Positions 15,794 through 23,127 of a stretch of 25,602 nucleotides of DNA are shown piece by piece. This stretch comes from Planctomycetota bacterium (lineage in GTDB: Bacteria > Planctomycetota > Planctomycetia > Pirellulales > Lacipirellulaceae), in contig JAKEIB010000028.1 in the NCBI GenBank assembly GCA_022614705.1, positions 1-25,602 on the forward strand, given 5' to 3'. Made by a program: the position numbers and the translations under genes. Below the pieces are notes generated by a model. That model was not told the DNA's origin. It searched no databases and saw nothing but the letters and a program-made list of their open reading frames with translations. The first letter of the stretch is position 1, and the number at the start of each line of letters is the position of its first letter.

Positions 15794-16938
15794 CGCTTCA
15801 GGCGATCGCTCAGTAAATGATTGTGAATGTTGTCGGTGGACGTGCCTTCGCCGGTGTCGGCGCCTAAAAACACGTCATCCGGTTGAACCAATCCATACGG
15901 ATAAATGGCCGGCCACTTGTCCGGAGGATCGGCGGCCGCCAACGGATTTGTAATCCCTTGCGCCGCCATGTGCTGCGGTTCCAGTCGAAGACCGAATGAT
16001 TCATCGCCGCCCTCGGAGAAGATCAACGGCACCAAGCGAAAGGCCGCTTCGTCGACCCGGAATACGTCGAATGGGTCATGATCGCCGGCGGCAGCTGCCT
16101 TCCAGGCTGAATTGACCGGTAACGGCAGAAACTGATTGGCGTTGATTTGAATCTGCGAATCGAAGCCTGGCGCCCAGCGAAGGAAACCAATGGGCCGGCC
16201 CCAGCCGTCGAGGAACTCCAGCGCGCTATCGCCATCGGTGTCGGCGATGCTACTTTCGTGGAAGAAGGAGCGCGCCTCGCCGTCGCCCGTGGCCAGCGTG
16301 ATGACCATGTACAAGCATTCGGCCCCTTCGTTGGCCTGGATGGCCGCCAATGCTTCAAGCCGCTTCTGCCCGGAGAGCGCATTGGCCCCGTTGAGCATTG
16401 GCAGATACTTGCGGAGGAACGTGTTTGCCAAAGCGGTGCGCTCCTGATTGAAATACGGATACTCCGGATTATCGCCGATCGGCGCCAGTGCCACGTCGCT
16501 CCAGCGGTCGGGAACTTCCATGACCAATAGCTCGCGCAACGCCATGAGACGGGCTTCCGCCTTGTGCCGGCCTTTTTGGGCCGCGTTCACATTCAGCCCA
16601 TCGATTTCATCAATGACCTGCTGCCGCACGCGCACGCGGCGCGTTTTGTACGTGCCGTAGTGCTCCATGAGCAGGTTGTGCAGCCGCACGACCATTTGAC
16701 GCGTTTTGGCTTCGCGGCCATTTTCAGCAGCGATGGACGCCACGCCCAGAATCAGCCCGGCCAAGATGCTGATGATGAGCATCGTGATCAGCAGCTCCAC
16801 CAGCGTGACGGCCCGGCGAAGCCGGGGGCACGGAGCATGGAGCATGGAGCACGGAGTGCGGAGCGCGGAGTTACGAACTCGAGCATGCACCGCACGTTGC
16901 CTATGCGCGATTCTCAATTTGCAATTCGGAATTTGCAT
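15790..16938 (-). CDS. GspG-like pseudopilin, second of two
   Basis: The protein has 382 residues. After a 43-residue basic leader comes RRA|VTLVELLITMLIISILAGL, with Glu at +5 and Ala rather than Gly before the cleavage point. The soluble part ends with an Asp-rich loop, ADTDGDSALEFLDGWGRPI. The DGWGRP segment matches the conserved D-WG-P of major pseudopilin GspG, and the Asp residues suit the calcium site known in GspG. At about 339 mature residues it is more than twice the usual GspG. The ATG at 16938 lies inside a heptamer repeat and its SD-like GGGAG comes from a second heptamer family. An alternative ATG at M32, giving a 12-residue leader, has no good SD. It is 39 bp from the preceding gene and overlaps the next by 4 nt. 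Confidence 0.8.
   Translation of the reverse strand: MQIPNCKLRIAHRQRAVHARVRNSALRTPCSMLHAPCPRLRRAVTLVELLITMLIISILAGLILGVASIAAENGREAKTRQMVVRLHNLLMEHYGTYKTRRVRVRQQVIDEIDGLNVNAAQKGRHKAEARLMALRELLVMEVPDRWSDVALAPIGDNPEYPYFNQERTALANTFLRKYLPMLNGANALSGQKRLEALAAIQANEGAECLYMVITLATGDGEARSFFHESSIADTDGDSALEFLDGWGRPIGFLRWAPGFDSQIQINANQFLPLPVNSAWKAAAAGDHDPFDVFRVDEAAFRLVPLIFSEGGDESFGLRLEPQHMAAQGITNPLAAADPPDKWPAIYPYGLVQPDDVFLGADTGEGTSTDNIHNHLLSDRLKR
16828..16869. repeat. heptamer array, unit GCAYGGA (6 units), coding for part of a prepilin leader
   Basis: Six consecutive units, GCACGGA, GCATGGA, GCATGGA, GCACGGA, GTGCGGA and GCGCGGA, lie between the start codon and the pilin helix of the second GspG-like gene. 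They give leader residues reading SALRTPCSMLHAPCP on the minus strand. Confidence 0.9.
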
Positions 16939-16978
16939 TTTCTGACTCCCTGCTCCGTGCTCCCTGCTCCTCGCTTCC
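16910..16978. repeat. two adjacent heptamer arrays forming a translation start region
   Basis: 16910-16937 holds ATTCTCA, ATTTGCA, ATTCGGA and ATTTGCA. 16944-16978 holds GACTCCC, TGCTCCG, TGCTCCC, TGCTCCT and CGCTTCC. On the minus strand the second array supplies repeated GGAG-type Shine-Dalgarno cores and the first supplies the ATG (16938-16936) and the first codons of the GspG-like gene. The second array begins at the TAG stop of the previous gene, so the gap is almost entirely repeat. Confidence 0.85.
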
Positions 16979-18066
16979 TACGGCTGCGCATCCTCGATCC
17001 TGGTTTGCTCGGCGAAGTTCACGATCGTGTCGGCGATATCGCCGGTGAACGGGCCGTCGGGGAATAACAGATAATCGTCCGGATTGTTGGAAGCGACGTC
17101 GTGAACCGACATACGCTCAAACTCATCCACGCCCCACTCCTCGTCGCGGCCGCAGTGGATAATTTGAAACTTGTCTGGACTAGCGAACTGAATGGGTGGT
17201 GCACCGGTACCGATCGATTCATTGACCTTTTTGAACGCATGAACGTGGAGAGCCATGTTGCCTGCTAAATCGGATGCTGCCGGCGGATCGAATCGTGCTG
17301 GTACCGGGCTTGACGTATCAAACGCTGGATGTCGGGATGTATCGAAATAGAAATACGGCTGCTCCGACTTCGACGGTGCATACTGCCAGAAATTGATTCG
17401 GCGTTGAAATCCCTTCGCATCGGTGAACTGGATAAATCGGCCGTTTGAATCATCAAAGTAGCCGTCCGCTGTGCGCGGTCCCAAACGCGTTTTGTCAAAG
17501 GCCCAATTGCGACTTTCAATTGGGTCCTCGGCCGCAGTCGTGCCGATGTAGGACGGACCACCGTCGCCGGAAATGGGGTACTTTGGATCAGAGCTGAAAC
17601 CGCCTAACCAGAACACAATCGCTTCACCAGCCGACATCCCACCCTGTAGACCTTGACCGCTGGGTAGCTGTTGGCCGTTTGCGGTCAATCCAGCCAACGC
17701 GGCGATGAGTGCAGGATTTTCTCGATTCAGCGGAAACGCCTGGTTGATGTGACGTTTCAGATCATTCAAGATCGCCACTTCATCGAGCGGATCACTACCA
17801 TCCGTCTGACAATTCGGCGGGAAGGCGGTTGTTTTGTTTTTGTAATCCACCATCGCCGCGTCGAGCTGATTGATTTCCGCCTTGGTGCGCGTTTCGGCCG
17901 CCTTTCCCAGCGCGCCCACCGCGGCGGCGGTGATCAGCGACGCCAGGATGCCGATGATCGTGATCACCACGAGAAGCTCGACGAGGGTAAAGCCGCAGCG
18001 AGCCAGGATTGCGGATTGCGGCACCCAGAGGGTACCCGGGATTGCGGATTGTCGTGTCGTATCCAT
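16978..18066 (-). CDS. GspG-like pseudopilin, first of two
   Basis: The protein has 362 residues. AAAGGA lies 8 nt upstream of the ATG at 18066. A 25-residue leader is followed by RCG|FTLVELLVVITIIGILASL, a canonical class III prepilin site with Gly at -1 and Glu at +5. The helix continues into 'EINQLDAAMVDYKNKTTAFPP', the alpha1-C region common to GspG. Near the C-terminus 'FQIIHCGRDEEWG' resembles the closing 'aGxDGxxG' segment of GspG proteins. At about 337 mature residues it is large for GspG (about 140). It directly follows PilC and is likely the major pseudopilin of the locus, though which of the two GspG-like proteins is major cannot be told from sequence. Part of the leader (QSAIPG...PQSAILA) comes from heptamer units. 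Confidence 0.85.
   Translation of the reverse strand: MDTTRQSAIPGTLWVPQSAILARCGFTLVELLVVITIIGILASLITAAAVGALGKAAETRTKAEINQLDAAMVDYKNKTTAFPPNCQTDGSDPLDEVAILNDLKRHINQAFPLNRENPALIAALAGLTANGQQLPSGQGLQGGMSAGEAIVFWLGGFSSDPKYPISGDGGPSYIGTTAAEDPIESRNWAFDKTRLGPRTADGYFDDSNGRFIQFTDAKGFQRRINFWQYAPSKSEQPYFYFDTSRHPAFDTSSPVPARFDPPAASDLAGNMALHVHAFKKVNESIGTGAPPIQFASPDKFQIIHCGRDEEWGVDEFERMSVHDVASNNPDDYLLFPDGPFTGDIADTIVNFAEQTRIEDAQP
18008..18054. repeat. heptamer units ATTGCGG in the leader of the first GspG-like gene
   Basis: Two ATTGCGG units at 18008-18021 and ATTGCGG plus ATTGTCG at 18041-18054 flank a 19-bp spacer containing GGTACCC. Unlike the arrays at 14137 and 15649, both halves run in the same direction. 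They are translated within the prepilin leader. Confidence 0.8.
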
Positions 18067-18082
18067 GATTTGGTTCCTTTGC

Positions 18083-18110
18083 CGATAGCCGACAGCCGAT
18101 AGCTGACAGC
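18083..18110. repeat. heptamer array, unit CGATAGC (4 units), between pilC and the first GspG-like gene
   Basis: Units CGATAGC, CGACAGC, CGATAGC and TGACAGC fill most of the 46-bp gap. The array begins 2 nt after the TAA stop of the PilC-like gene and ends just before the SD of the next gene. It is the same family as 2505-2532 and 19458-19534. Confidence 0.85.
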
Positions 18111-18112
18111 CC

Positions 18113-19438
18113 TTACTTGCTTAGTCCTTCAATCAACTTCACCAACGGAATGAATAGCGCGATGACGATGAAACCGACCGCGCCGCCTAGAAACAAAATG
18201 AGCAGCGGCTCCATCAGCTTCGTGAGGCCTTCGGTGAGCACGGCCACTTCCTCATCGTACGTGTCGGCCACTTTGTAGAGCATGGTATCCAGCTCGCCCG
18301 TCTCCTCGCCAACGTCCACCATGTTCACCACGATGTCGTCCACGATGCGCTGCTTGTACTTCAGCAAGTACAGTAGTGGGCCGAAGACGGGGATAAAAAA
18401 GAACCAGAAGAACAGTGCCATCGGATGAAAACCGGGAACCGAGTGCTCTTTCATCGGCTTGGCGATGGCCTCGCCCTCGCGAATCGCCTCGGAGATCTTC
18501 GTGTACATCCGCTCGAACATGGCGTTGCCGGACGTGTCGCGCGTAATATTGAGTGCTTCGAGAATCGGCACGCCGCTGGCCACGAGCGTGCCCAGCGTGC
18601 GCGTCGTGCGGGCCAGGATGTTCTTCTCGATCAGGTTGCCGAAGATCGGCACCTTGATGATGAACTGGTCCCAGCCGATGCGGCCGTGCCGGAACTTGCG
18701 GATGAGTTTGATCGAGAGCCAGATCGTGATCGGGATGCCCGGGATCAGATACCAGTAGGTGACGCACCACTCGGAGATCGAAACCAGTAGCTCCGTCATG
18801 ACCGGCAGTTCCAGCTCGAACTCGTCGAAAATTTTGCGGAACTCGGGCACGATCTTGATCATGATGAACGTCAAGATGCCGACCGCCACGGTGACGACAA
18901 CGACCGGGTAGATCATCGCGCCTTTGACTTTTCGTTTGAGCGATTCGGCGCGTTCCTGGAAGTCGGCGAGGCGCTGCAGAATGAGCTCCAGCGCGCCGCC
19001 CGCTTCGCCGGCCTTGATCATGTTCACGTACAGCCGGTTGAAGCACTTGGGGCTTTTGGCCATGCCTTCGGAGAGCGTGGAGCCGGCCTCGATTTCGTCG
19101 CAGGTGTCTTCGAGCGAGTACTTGAGCCGGCCCGGTTTGGCCTGCCCGGCCAGAATCCGCAGGCTACGCAGAATCGGCAGTCCGGCGTCTTGCAGGATCG
19201 AAAGCTGCCGCGTGAACGTGGTGAGATCGCGCGACTTGACGCCGCCAAACACGAAGCCGCGCTTTTTCCTGCCGCCGGCCGCCTCAGTCTTCTTGCGGGC
19301 CTTCTTCGCCGTGATCTTGGTGACAAAGTAGCCCATCTGGCGAATCGTCGCTTGGGCTTCTTCTTCGGTCGGCGCTTCGATCACGTCCTTGATCTCGGCG
19401 CCCGTCGCGTCCATCGCCTCGAATTGAAATGTTGGCAT
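18113..19438 (-). CDS. pilC: PilC/GspF inner-membrane platform protein
   Basis: The protein has 441 residues. AAGGA lies about 6 nt before the ATG. It has two T2SSF domains: 'TFTRQLSILQDAGLPILRSL' near residues 74-93 and its duplicate 'ARTTRTLGTLVASGVPILEAL' in the second half. Three expected membrane helices are seen: after VKGAMIYP (about 178-200), WYLIPGIPITIWLSI (about 230-250) and the C-terminal LILFLGGAVGFIVIALFIP. The conserved GEETGEL motif is at 377-383. It forms the membrane base on which the ATPases act. One oddity is a roughly 30-residue segment, ALFFWFFFIPVFGPLLYLL (341-359) plus a basic stretch, between the FHP of the second domain and NMVDVGEETG. PilC homologues usually go straight from 'FPP' to 'MV.M...GE'. 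This may add a membrane-embedded hairpin. Confidence 0.92.
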   Translation of the reverse strand: MPTFQFEAMDATGAEIKDVIEAPTEEEAQATIRQMGYFVTKITAKKARKKTEAAGGRKKRGFVFGGVKSRDLTTFTRQLSILQDAGLPILRSLRILAGQAKPGRLKYSLEDTCDEIEAGSTLSEGMAKSPKCFNRLYVNMIKAGEAGGALELILQRLADFQERAESLKRKVKGAMIYPVVVVTVAVGILTFIMIKIVPEFRKIFDEFELELPVMTELLVSISEWCVTYWYLIPGIPITIWLSIKLIRKFRHGRIGWDQFIIKVPIFGNLIEKNILARTTRTLGTLVASGVPILEALNITRDTSGNAMFERMYTKISEAIREGEAIAKPMKEHSVPGFHPMALFFWFFFIPVFGPLLYLLKYKQRIVDDIVVNMVDVGEETGELDTMLYKVADTYDEEVAVLTEGLTKLMEPLLILFLGGAVGFIVIALFIPLVKLIEGLSK

Positions 19439-19457
19439 GTGTGTTTCCTTCGGAAAC

Positions 19458-19534
19458 GCTGTCGGCTGTCAGCTATCGGCTTTCGGCTCGGCACTCAGCC
19501 TCTGGCCGATAGCCAAAAGCCGAGAGCCGACAGC
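19458..19534. repeat. inverted heptamer arrays, unit GCTGTCG / CGACAGC, between pilB and pilC
   Basis: Units GCTGTCG, GCTGTCA, GCTATCG, GCTTTCG and GCTCGGC (19458-19492) face CGATAGC, CAAAAGC, CGAGAGC and CGACAGC (19507-19534). The halves are inverted copies that could form a long hairpin. On the transcribed strand the array starts 2 nt after the TAG stop of the ATPase gene. Confidence 0.88.
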
Positions 19535-19536
19535 CC

Positions 19537-21255
19537 CTATGCTTCCAAAATCGTCTCTCTTACTACTTCGTCCGGCGTCGTTATTCCTTCGAAGCAACAC
19601 TTGATGCCCGCTTGTCGCAGCGGCACCATGCCCTGCTTCGTGGCCAGTTGGCGGAGCTCGTCGGCCTGGGCGTTGCCCATGATCTTGTCGCGCAGGTCGT
19701 TGCTCATGATCATCAGCTCGAACAGGCCCACCCGGCCCTTGTAGCCCGTGTTGTTGCACACCTCGCACCCGGCGCCGCGATAAAACCGCTTGCCGCGCAC
19801 CTGCTCCGACGTGAGCTCCAGGTCCTCCAGGATTTCGCGCGGCGGCGTGTACTCCTCGCGGCATTGCGTGCACACTTTGCGCACCAGCCGCTGGGCCAGG
19901 ATCGCCTCGACCGTGGCCGTGATCAAAAACGTCGGCACGCCCATGTCCTTGAGCCGCGTGATCGTGCTCGGCGCGTCGTTCGTGTGCAGCGTGCTAAACA
20001 CCAGATGCCCGGTCAGTGACGCCTGCACCGCGATCTCGGCCGTTTCCAGATCGCGAATCTCGCCCACCAAAATCTTGTCCGGATCCTGCCGAAGGATGGA
20101 TCGCAGAATGTGCGCGAACGTATTGCCGATGTCCGGGTCGATAGGCACCTGGATGATGCCTTCCATGTCGTACTCCACCGGATCCTCGGTGGTGATCAGC
20201 TTGTCCTCGATCTTGTTCAGCTCGTTGAGCGCCGAGTAGAGCGTCGTCGTTTTGCCCGATCCGGTGGGGCCGGTGACGAGCACGATGCCGTTGGGCTTCG
20301 AGATCACGTCGCGGAATTTTTTCAGCGTCGGAGCGTCCATTCCCACCGACGCCAGGTTGAGCGACGTCACCGAGCGATCGAGCACCCGCATGACCACGCT
20401 CTCGCCGAACATCGTTGGCAGCACGCTGATGCGCAGGTCGACCGGATGACCGCCGACGGTGAGCTCGATGCGGCCGTCCTGCGGTAGCCGGCGCTCGGCG
20501 ATGTCCAGGTTTGCCATGACCTTGATGCGCGTCGTGATCGCGAACGCCAGGTGCCGCGGCGGCGGAACCATTTCGTACAGCACGCCGTCGGCCTTGATAC
20601 GGATTTTGAACTCGTCCTCGAACGGCTCGAAGTGCAAGTCGCTGGCGTGCTCGCGGATTGCCATCAGCAGCACCATGTTGAGCAGCTTGCGGACCGGGGC
20701 GCTGTCGGCCAGGGCCGTCACGTCGTCGAGGTTGATCGGCCCGTCGGCGCTGATGCCGGCGGCGGCCGCGGCCAGCTCGGCATCGTCCTCCAGCGCGAGC
20801 ACGATGCTCTCCACGCTGTCGGTGCTCTCACCGTAGTATCGCTCCAGGGCCGAGGTCATCTGCGATTCGGTCGTCACCAGCACGCGGATATTGAATCCCA
20901 GGAACGTCCGCAGCTCGTCTTGCACGCTCAAATTCTGCGGGTCGCACATGGCCACGCTCAGCGTGTCGCCGTCGAACTCGATGGGAACGACGCGATACAT
21001 CTGCGCCATCGGCGAGGTGACCATCGCCAGCACGTCTTTCTTGATCGTCACGTCCGCGACCGACACGGTCTGTAGCGAAAGCTGCTCGGCCAGCGCTTGG
21101 GAGAGCTGGTCCTCGTTGATGAGACCCATGTCGATGGCCACTTTGCCCAGCAATTGGCCCGGGTGCTCGCGCTGTTCATCCACCAGCAGCTCTTGCTGCT
21201 CGTCGGTGATGAAGCCCATGTCGACGAAGACTTGTCCGATGCGCCGATGTGCCAT
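19537..21255 (-). CDS. pilB: GspE/PilB-type assembly ATPase with tandem MshEN-like N-terminus
   Basis: The protein has 572 residues. The N-terminus has two tandem MshEN-like motifs, 'RRIGQVFVDMGFIT' and 'GQLLGKVAIDMGLINEDQL' (residues 4-58), as in cyclic-di-GMP-binding MshE and some PilB/GspE proteins. The core has Walker A GPTGSGKTT (329-337, Lys335), the Asp box TTEDPVEY, Walker B 'ILVGEIRDLETAE' (about 394) and the His box STLHTNDAP (about 420). Four zinc-ligand cysteines, C462TQC465 and C497EVC500, mark it as an assembly (GspE/PilB) ATPase rather than a retraction type. There is no clear SD before the ATG; a heptamer array lies just upstream. It is followed by pilC, its membrane partner. 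Whether it binds c-di-GMP is inference from the motif. Confidence 0.93.
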   Translation of the reverse strand: MAHRRIGQVFVDMGFITDEQQELLVDEQREHPGQLLGKVAIDMGLINEDQLSQALAEQLSLQTVSVADVTIKKDVLAMVTSPMAQMYRVVPIEFDGDTLSVAMCDPQNLSVQDELRTFLGFNIRVLVTTESQMTSALERYYGESTDSVESIVLALEDDAELAAAAAGISADGPINLDDVTALADSAPVRKLLNMVLLMAIREHASDLHFEPFEDEFKIRIKADGVLYEMVPPPRHLAFAITTRIKVMANLDIAERRLPQDGRIELTVGGHPVDLRISVLPTMFGESVVMRVLDRSVTSLNLASVGMDAPTLKKFRDVISKPNGIVLVTGPTGSGKTTTLYSALNELNKIEDKLITTEDPVEYDMEGIIQVPIDPDIGNTFAHILRSILRQDPDKILVGEIRDLETAEIAVQASLTGHLVFSTLHTNDAPSTITRLKDMGVPTFLITATVEAILAQRLVRKVCTQCREEYTPPREILEDLELTSEQVRGKRFYRGAGCEVCNNTGYKGRVGLFELMIMSNDLRDKIMGNAQADELRQLATKQGMVPLRQAGIKCCFEGITTPDEVVRETILEA

Positions 21256-21261
21256 GTGCGG

Positions 21262-21341
21262 AGGATGCAGGATTCAGGATGCAGGGGTTAGGGGAAGAGA
21301 ATGCCAAATGCAAAATGAGAAATGCAAAACGAAAAATGCCC
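21262..21341. repeat. two heptamer arrays upstream of pilB, units AGGATGC and AATGCAA
   Basis: 21262-21296 contains AGGATGC, AGGATTC, AGGATGC, AGGGGTT and AGGGGAA. 21300-21341 contains AATGCCA, AATGCAA, AATGAGA, AATGCAA, AACGAAA and AATGCCC. Two unrelated unit sequences, both with period 7, lie back to back in the 176-bp gap between PilT and PilB. Confidence 0.85.
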
Positions 21342-21381
21342 AACCTCGAATCGAGATGACTGCATCGTTCGCTCTGAGATT

Positions 21382-21430
21382 GCTATTTTGCACTTTGCAT
21401 CGAACATTTTGCATTGAACATTTTCCGATT
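21382..21430. repeat. heptamer array, inverted TTTGCAT-type units, at the pilT stop
   Basis: Units TGCACTT, TGCATCG, AACATTT, TGCATTG, AACATTT and TCCGATT follow with period 7. They are roughly the reverse complement of the AATGCAA array at 21300-21341, so the pair can fold into an A/T-rich stem. On the minus strand the array begins just after the TGA of pilT. Confidence 0.8.
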
Positions 21431-21431
21431 C

Positions 21432-22547
21432 TCAAACGTGCTCGGGCTCCATTTCCGCGGGTTGATCGTCGAAAATGCCGCGTTCCGCCTGGGCGAAACG
21501 TTTCGCCAACTCCTCGGCGTTGTTGCACTTCTCGAGACCGGCCTCTTTCGTAATCTTGCCCTCGCGCCACAAGTTGAAAATATTGTCGTCCAGCAGCATC
21601 ATGCCGTGCCGGGCACCGGTTTGAATCGATGATGTAATGCGAAAAATCTTGTTCTCGCGAATCAGGTTGGCGATGCCGGGCGTTACGACCAGCGTTTCGA
21701 ACGCGGCCACGCGCCCGCCGCCGACTTTTTTCAAGAGCTGCTGGCAGAGGATGCCAATCACCGCCGACGCGAGCTGCGTGCGAATTTGCTCCTGCTGATT
21801 GGTCGGGAACACGTCGATGATGCGGTTGATCGTGCCGGCCGCGCTCGCGGTGTGAAGTGTGGCGAACACAATGTGGCCCGTTTCGGCCGCCGTGATCGCC
21901 GCTTCGATCGTGGCCAGGTCGCGCATTTCGCCGACCAGGACTATGTCCGGGTCCTGCCGCAATGCCCGGCGAATGGCTTCGGCGAACGACGTCACGTCCA
22001 CGCCGACCTCGCGCTGGTTGATCGTGCACTTCTTGTGCTCGTGCTGGAATTCGATCGGATCCTCGATGGTAATGATGTGGTGGTCAAAGTTATCGTTCAG
22101 ATAGTCCACCATCGCCGCCAGCGACGTCGTCTTCCCGGAGCCGGTCGGCCCCGTCACGATGACCAAGCCGCGCGGCCGAGTGATCAGGCTCTTAAACACC
22201 AGCGGCACCCCAAGCTCTTCCATGGACCACATCTTCACCGGGATTTGCCGCAACACCATCGCCACGTTGCCGCGCTGGCGGAACACCGAAACGCGGAAGC
22301 GGGCCGCGTCGCCGAACGAGAAGCCGAAGTCCGTGCTGCCCGTCTCTTGAAATTCCTGCTGGCAGCGATCGGGCGTGATGCTCTTCATGAGTGCCTGCGT
22401 ATCGGGCGACTCAAGCACCTTGGTCTTGAGTCGCTGCATCCGGCCGCTGATGCGCAGCACGGGCGGCTGGCCGACGGTGATGTGAAGATCGCTCGCTCCC
22501 TGCTTGACGCACGCCGAGAGCAGCTTGTCGATTAGAATCGTTCCCAT
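21432..22547 (-). CDS. pilT: PilT-type retraction ATPase
   Basis: The protein has 371 residues, matching the usual PilT length (about 345-370). It shows a short N-terminal domain 'ASDLHITVGQPPVLRISG', Walker A GPTGSGKTT (133-141, Lys139), 'ITIEDPIEFQH' (Asp box), 'DIVLVGEMRDLATIEAA' (Walker B), 'FATLHTASA' (His box) and the late PilT signature 'AAFETLVVTPGIANLIRENK'. There is no zinc tetracysteine, as expected for PilT. It powers pilus disassembly or retraction at the cytoplasmic face of PilC. Its presence beside secretion-type pseudopilins suggests a dynamic pilus or pseudopilus. It follows a 580-bp gap after the first ATPase gene and may have its own promoter. AAGGG lies 12 nt before the ATG, a weakly placed SD. 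Confidence 0.94.
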   Translation of the reverse strand: MGTILIDKLLSACVKQGASDLHITVGQPPVLRISGRMQRLKTKVLESPDTQALMKSITPDRCQQEFQETGSTDFGFSFGDAARFRVSVFRQRGNVAMVLRQIPVKMWSMEELGVPLVFKSLITRPRGLVIVTGPTGSGKTTSLAAMVDYLNDNFDHHIITIEDPIEFQHEHKKCTINQREVGVDVTSFAEAIRRALRQDPDIVLVGEMRDLATIEAAITAAETGHIVFATLHTASAAGTINRIIDVFPTNQQEQIRTQLASAVIGILCQQLLKKVGGGRVAAFETLVVTPGIANLIRENKIFRITSSIQTGARHGMMLLDDNIFNLWREGKITKEAGLEKCNNAEELAKRFAQAERGIFDDQPAEMEPEHV

Positions 22548-23127
22548 GTTCTGACAATTCCCTTGCGCTTAGGGCCTACGCACAAACGTCGAGTTTCGAC
22601 GACCACACGAGCGGCGGCCCGCCGGTCTGTGGTCTAACGAAAAATTCCATTTGTCCGCCGGCTCCGAGCACTGGGCAATTCCGCGTGGTCGTTGCACCCG
22701 CGCGTTTAGCCCTGTGCCGCATTGGCCAGGGAAGCCTCTTCCCCTCAAACGCTTCGCCTCATCCGAGCCCGCCCCAGAGTGGGCTGATGTGCGAAGGTAC
22801 GTCCGTCGCCCTGCTCGAGCGGCGCCGGATAGCATGAACAGAGGAGGCCATCTGGCGCCGCAGCGGCAGTCTGTCGCGTAAACCGCGTGCGGCGGACAAT
22901 GGATTATTCGTTCCAATGATAGCAAACTCAAGGATTCTCGAGTTAGGGTGACACGGCGAGGATTGGGAGCTCGACGGCGCTAGCGCTTCGTCAGTCGCCG
23001 GCAGCGCCCTATTCAGCGCCTGTTCCAGGAGCCGGATCGGCGGCCGCTGCCTCGCGTTCACCGCGGGCCGCGTCCTAACCCAATTGTAATTAGCAAGGCC
23101 GCTCGAAAAACGCCGTTCGGCCGGCCG
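22548..23127. other. 580-bp region without a supportable gene between the two ATPase genes
   Basis: Two minus-strand frames (22569-22931 and 22759-23061) overlap each other in different frames. Their translations are Arg/Gly/Ser-rich with no motif, so I do not call them. Small hairpins are visible, for example GGGAAG-CCT-CTTCCC near 22727-22741. I see no tRNA T-loop, RNase P, tmRNA or SRP signature. The region may hold the promoter of pilT, an unrecognised structured RNA or the remnant of a gene. Confidence 0.5.

Noticed and set aside
16978..18066. DUF1559-type planctomycete pilin-like protein
   Set aside because: It shares the FTLVELLVVI start but I do not see the later conserved segments of that family. 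The C-terminal pattern fits GspG better.
22569..23061. Two minus-strand frames (22569-22931, 22759-23061) between the ATPase genes
   Set aside because: They overlap in different frames, have Arg/Gly/Ser-rich translations, no motif and no good RBS.
22560..23120. A tRNA, RNase P, tmRNA or SRP RNA gene in the 580-bp gap
   Set aside because: I looked for the T-loop GTTCGA, GAGGAAAGTCC and GGAAG-type SRP signatures on both strands and found none.
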